Source: Taxillus chinensis | Lineage: Eukaryota; Streptophyta; Magnoliopsida; Santalales; Loranthaceae | Length of the DNA stretch: 64,000 nucleotides | NCBI GenBank assembly: GCA_023512835.1 | Contig: CM042087.1 | Location: 43,580,017-43,644,016, forward strand | Direction: 5' to 3' | Part shown: positions 59,608-64,000 of the stretch, piece after piece | How positions within the stretch are numbered: the stretch's first letter is position 1 | How the letters are laid out: each line of letters opens with the position of its first letter | The notes under the pieces: generated by a model | What the model was told of the DNA's origin: nothing | The model's input: the letters and a program-made list of their open reading frames with translations, nothing else | The model's database searches: none | Program-made: the position numbers and the translations under genes

Positions 59608-62600
59608 ATGTCTCGGCAAACCGCCGTTGCGCATTTTCACAAATCCAAGACCCTCGACAACAAATACGTAAGTCACATTACCGTAATTGGTTCCATTTCC
59701 CGTGGTCTTTGTCTCCAACCCCGCCGGATTGTGGTACAACTCAATTTTGCAAATCGAGAAAACCATAGAAAAGAAACAATTGGAGTGTGGTCACTTTTTT
59801 GATTCAGTAGAGGTCACGATTGATTGTGTGAGGCCTAGTACAACAAGGTTTTGGGAGTGTTTTGGTTGCATACTCAGTTGATGTTTGCTTAATTAATCCT
59901 GTCAAGTTCATGTGATGTTTTTATTTATATTTTGTCTCTGACTTTCCGCTACGACCCAAAGAAACCGGTAAAAATCGTTTGAATTTATACTTATTTAACG
60001 ACATACCCGATCTCAGCTTACTTAAATGGGTGGTCTCGATCCTTCATACAGTCCAAAACGGTGGACGATTGTGTTCCTCCTCAGGATCTGGGGACTTCTT
60101 ATCCGTAGCTGCACTAACGCCCCACACTTCTTGCTTAGATATAAGAGCAAGGAGGGGAGGAAAGGAAGAAGGGACCACAGGTTCGGTGGCCCCTCGCTGC
60201 ACACATCTGGTGAAGCTGCTGTAACCTGCTTATTGGTCCCTCTAATGGTCTGAAAATAAGCCACGAACTCATTGCCAACCTCAGCTAGTGAGAAAGTAAA
60301 GAGAGCACCTGAATTTTGCACTGCTGCTATAAAATGCTGGCTCCTCTTCTTCTTGATCAAATCATGGAAGAACTTAGAGCATCTAGTGTTTTATGTTTCC
60401 CTTAGTCCTCCATGGTATAATGTGTACGGTTTTTAAAATGTATTTTTAACATTGTTCCAAAAAGAAGTCTGGGCAGCCTATGCAGATTCGGGCCCTCCCC
60501 AGCACTGCTTTGTTGAAAACATGGGTTCAGGATGACTTTTGTGGCTGGTTAATCTGCCACGTGGACTGCTTTGGCCTGGCATTGACCACTATGCAGCCCC
60601 ATTGCTGCATAAGCAAAGTTTTTTAACCCTTGGAAAATTAAAAAGAAGAGAACATTGCATTTGAAGATTCAAATGAATATAACATTGCATTGACCACTTA
60701 AGCAGCCCCATTGCTGCATAAGCAATTTTTTTAACCCTTGGAAAAGTAAAATGACGAATAAAATTGCATTTGAAGATTCAAATGAAGATTCAAATTGTGT
60801 GATGATGATGAGGGTCATAGAAATTTCAGACTTATATTGCATTTTGTGTTAGTTATGCACTTTTATTGAACTCGTGTGTTTTGTAATTTTTAAAACATAC
60901 ATTTATTTGTTAGCTTTTGTATGAATTTATGTTATATTTATCATGTTTTTTTACTAGTATTTCTTAAAAACCATTTTAAAATACAAAAATCACCTAGAGG
61001 GGCTGCTTGGGCCAATCGGATGTTAGGTGGTCCTAAACAGCCTAGTGCATTCTAAAAACTTGATTTTTAGTTTCATTGCAGTTCTCTAGCACCAAAATAG
61101 AATAATAATTAATTAATTATTTTTTTGAGGATGTCTTTGCATTGTTGAAAGTTTTAAGATTTTGTTTATGGGTTATGGATTATTTGTGTAGTTACTTTTA
61201 TATTTAAAGAGTGTCTGCATTGTTCAAAGTTTTTGTATTTGGGTTATGGATTTTAATAATGGTGTAGATGCTTGGTGATGAGATTGGGAAAGGAGCATAT
61301 GGTCGAGTTTACAAGGGCCTGGATTTGGAAAATGGAGACTTTGTTGCAATTAAACAGGTTTCTTTGGAGAATATTGCTCAGGAGGATCTCAACATTATTA
61401 TGGTTTGCCCTCTACTTTTGTTTTCATTCCTTTTCTATTCATTGCATTAAAATTGAAAGACTATTCCTAGACGCTCTGTTGCTTCATTCCTGTTTCCTTT
61501 TTTATCTGTTAGATTAAGATTTTTAAAACACTTGGTATGAATGTTGTTTTGTCACTTATCAAAATTTTCAATCAAAATGTGTTTCCTTCTCGAGAACATG
61601 GGTCATTTCGGGGTGTATTGATCTTTTTTTAAGATCATCATTTTGTCGGCATCTTCATACAATTGGTATCAATGATGGCTTGCTGCTTAAAGTTTTAAGG
61701 AGCTTTCTAATCTCTTTCTTTCTATGTTTTCTGATTTTTTTCATTTTGAAAATTTTGGAAGGCGATAAAGATATCATGGAAATGTTCATCATTTTTTTGG
61801 GTTTTGTTTTACTTCTGATAGGTCTCTTCTTGAAAACATAGAAAGAAATTCTATCACGTTCTAAAACTCAAGAAACAGTCTTACATGGTTCCACCAATGG
61901 GTTTTGCCCTTTCATGTGTGTTTTCCTTTCTTTTTTATTTTTTCCTTTTAATTTCCAGAAATTCGGTCTGTTCATTCTTTTAATACACCTTGACATTCTA
62001 ATAGAGTCATGTAATACAGCAACTTTTCTAAAGACACCTTAACATGCTATCCTTATAGATCTGTCCCTTGGATGTCTTCATTTTCTTATGCTTATTTCTT
62101 AATTCTATATGAATAGTTTGTTGATGTGACTATGAGTAATGTGACTTTGCGTACATCCTAGATTTTTACCTTGCTATATATTTAAGGGTATAAGTGTTTT
62201 CTAGCCATTTTGGATTTAGAATTAAAATTTTGATTTGGAAGATATTTCCCATCCTTATAGTTGAGATTTGTTGCTATATCGTACCTTTCTTTTCAGCTAA
62301 AATTAGACAGGCATGTATGTGGATCATAAATTACGTATTCAATGATAGATATCTTGTTGTTTTCCCAAATTTTAGGTTGTATTTTCATGTTTTAAGGGTT
62401 ATGTGAAGGGTTATTTGCATGCCTTGTGTTGACATCAGATTGTAAGAATTTAAATAGACTCTTACTGAGGGCTACTCTTTATGTATTGGTGATATGGTTT
62501 ACCTGATCTTCCAGTACATATCTCCATTTGAGTTGAGCCCTTGAGATGGACACAAAATTGATAATGCTGCATATTTGTGTTGAAAATGCTTAATATTGAT

Positions 62601-64000
62601 TTTTTCCTCATGAGGGATTAATTCATTTCGCCCCATGTGGTAGAATTAGTGATACTTACAACCATGATCAAAATTTGACTAACTAGTTTTTTTTCTTTTA
62701 TTTTTGGCATCCTCTTTTGTTGGCTTGTGTGTTGATGTTCTCAGCAAGAGATTGATTTACTCAAGGTATCACTTCTGCTTCCATGTTTATGATAAATGTT
62801 ATTTTTTCAAACACAATTTTAAGAATACTTATAAAGCATGTTTGTATGACGTGTATTGCTCATTCATGGGATTTCTAATAAATTTCTTTTTTAAGATATG
62901 TCATACTTTTAGTACAATTTCTTATGACTATGCACTTTATCATTTTTTTTTCCTTTTCATTTTTTCATTTTTTAAAGATAAAAGTTCTGTTTAAAAAGGC
63001 AGTGATGTAAACTTAATATGATATGTTTCTTTGTAAAGATTGAGATTTTGGAAAATTTCAAAAATGAAATATTTATTTGCTCATGCCTCATTACTTGGGC
63101 AGTTTTTGTGATTCATATGCATTATTTGGTGATGTGAAACAATCCTTTTCCCTTTCAATTGAGTCCTTGCACTATTTAGGCCTTGTTTGGTCATATATTG
63201 CCTGCCATTATATATATGTATATATTTATTAATTAGCTTATTTAATAATATTTCATTTATTTTTTATTTTTATATGCAATTTTTGGAGTATGAACAAAAT
63301 TATTGAACTAAACCAAACTAAATCAACAAGTTTTAATCTCAATAAATGGGATTGGCTATATGAATCAGGACACATAGAAAGCTCATATTAGGTTCAAAAC
63401 ACAAATCCTTTTTTCCCAAACATTCCCATTGACACCATATTTTTTTTCAAATTTAACAATTCCAAATCTTTTGTTACCACTTCTAGTCAAGTAATTTTTG
63501 GTATTCCTTTTAATTTTTTATCTCATTTAATATAAATATGCTCTTACGCCCTAAATGGTTAAATCAACGTAATCGATTTTCTTTCATCTTATATGCAATC
63601 GAGTTACTCTAATGACACGACAAATATTTTCACGTCGAATTTTATCTATTCTAGTCTTACCACACATCACCATATATTTATCTTAACATTTAGATCGCAG
63701 CGACGCTAAGCTTATGTATATATTGTTTCTTGTTAGCTTAATATTCCGTTCCATATAACAAAGAAGGTCTAATGGTTGTCCTATAAAACTTTTCTTTTAA
63801 ATATAATAAAATATGCTGGTTACATAAAACTCCTGTTATGCTTCTTTACTTAAGTCATTTGACTTTAATTTTATAGTTGATATCACAATCAAACTTTATG
63901 TTTTGCTGAATTATAAATCCTATATACTTAAAACATTCTATTTTCGATATGCTTATTCTAAAACCTGGAACCTTTAGAGCTTGTCACTACAAATCTAATT
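59608..64000 (+). CDS. M3KE1: MAP3K-epsilon protein kinase, first three exons (3' end outside window)
   Basis: MAP3K-epsilon kinases are Ser/Thr kinases of the STE11/Cdc7-like group, acting at the plasma membrane in cell division and pollen viability. Exon 1 is 59608-59667 (MSRQTAVAHFHKSKTLDNKY), exon 2 61268-61402, exon 3 62745-62765. Exon 2 carries the Gly-rich ATP loop (MLGDEIGKGAYGRVYKGLD) and the catalytic Lys in FVAIKQVSLENI. Exon 3 is a 21-nt microexon coding QEIDLLK. Exon 4, expected to continue with the NLNHKNIV-type block, was not found before 64000, so intron 3 exceeds 1.2 kb. Intron 1 (1.6 kb) and intron 3 contain antisense LINE fragments. The 5' UTR (from about 59400) has CT-rich sequence and an AAACCCTAG motif at 59533-59541. 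Confidence 0.93.
60200..60390 (-). mobile_element. LINE fragment (before the RT domain), antisense in M3KE intron 1
   Basis: The minus strand reads SKFFHDLIKKKRSQHFIAAV, then LAEVGNEFVAYFQTI. This is the K-F-F-H-x-x-I-K-x-R-R-x-x-N-x-I block and the following E-V-x-x-x-F-x-x-Y-F block found between endonuclease and reverse transcriptase in plant LINEs. It is short and isolated. Confidence 0.6.
60581..60790 (+). repeat. Tandem duplication with 108-bp offset in M3KE intron 1
   Basis: ATTGACCACT (60581 and 60689), then GCAGCCCCATTGCTGCATAA, TTTTTTAACCCTTGGAAAA and TTGCATTTGAAGATTCAAAT recur in order. Confidence 0.8.
63420..64000 (-). mobile_element. LINE reverse-transcriptase 3' fragment, antisense in M3KE intron 3
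   Basis: The minus-strand frames read FRISISKMECFKYIGFIIQ, then ITGVLCNQHILLYLKEKFYR, then RPSLLYGTEYWA-like sequence and KMKENRLR. This is the order seen in plant LINE ORF2 ends (F-K-Y-L-G-S-I-I; S-G-V-L-C; L-K-G-K-F-Y-R-T; A-x-L-Y-G-x-E-C-W; N-R-L-R-W-F-G). Stops and frame changes interrupt it, and it runs off the right edge. Confidence 0.75.

Overview
This is nuclear DNA from a flowering plant. It has spliced genes with GT-AG introns, AT-rich intergenic DNA, and many remnants of plant transposon families: Copia, LINE, hAT, PIF/Harbinger and a solo LTR. Several coding exons (PIN, histone H4, the DUF177 gene) are GC-rich against an AT-rich background. That would fit a non-grass monocot or an early-diverging lineage, but the sequence does not settle the species. 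All exon models were built by hand from splice signals and reading-frame continuity. Protein identities come from recognising family motifs, not from a search.

Layout. (1) 1-4493, minus strand: the 5' part of a nucleolin gene (16 exons seen; RRM1 reached; the 3' end lies off the left edge). (2) 4.8-9.7 kb: an accessory block. It holds a 2-kb terminal-inverted-repeat element with an internal tandem duplication, a Harbinger-like element with a GC-rich core, an inverted second copy of nucleolin exons 1-4, and a broken Myb/SANT-like gene of the Harbinger-associated type joined directly to it. (3) 11.2-12.0 kb, plus strand: a complete intronless histone H4 gene with a duplicated promoter module. 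(4) 12-22.5 kb: transposon debris, including a clean solo LTR with target duplication, hAT-like elements and a dead Copia fragment. (5) 22.8-26.1 kb, plus: a complete seven-exon PIN auxin efflux carrier gene. (6) 28.4-31.5 kb, plus: a small NFD6-like gene whose last exon sits in a tandemly duplicated 1.3-kb block. (7) 36.5-43.2 kb, plus: a twelve-exon WVD2-like/TPX2-family gene with a duplicated exon triplet, a C-terminal repeat array and a shortened TPX2 core. (8) 43-54 kb: mostly AT-rich intergenic sequence with an antisense Copia remnant. (9) 54.2-55.8 kb, plus: a complete seven-exon DUF177/YCED-homolog gene, probably plastid targeted. (10) 58.2-59.0 kb: a hAT-like element with near-perfect target duplication. 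(11) 59.6 kb to the right edge, plus: the start of a MAP3K-epsilon kinase gene with a 21-nt microexon and antisense LINE fragments in its introns.

The genes are independent housekeeping and developmental loci and do not form a pathway: ribosome biogenesis (nucleolin), chromatin (H4), auxin transport (PIN), an organelle-targeted protein (NFD6-like), microtubules (WVD2-like), plastid rRNA/ribosome assembly (DUF177) and kinase signalling (M3KE). The main interest is local duplication: a nucleolin 5' fragment beside a transposon-type Myb gene, the H4 promoter module, the NFD6-like terminal exon, and the exon triplet in the WVD2-like gene.
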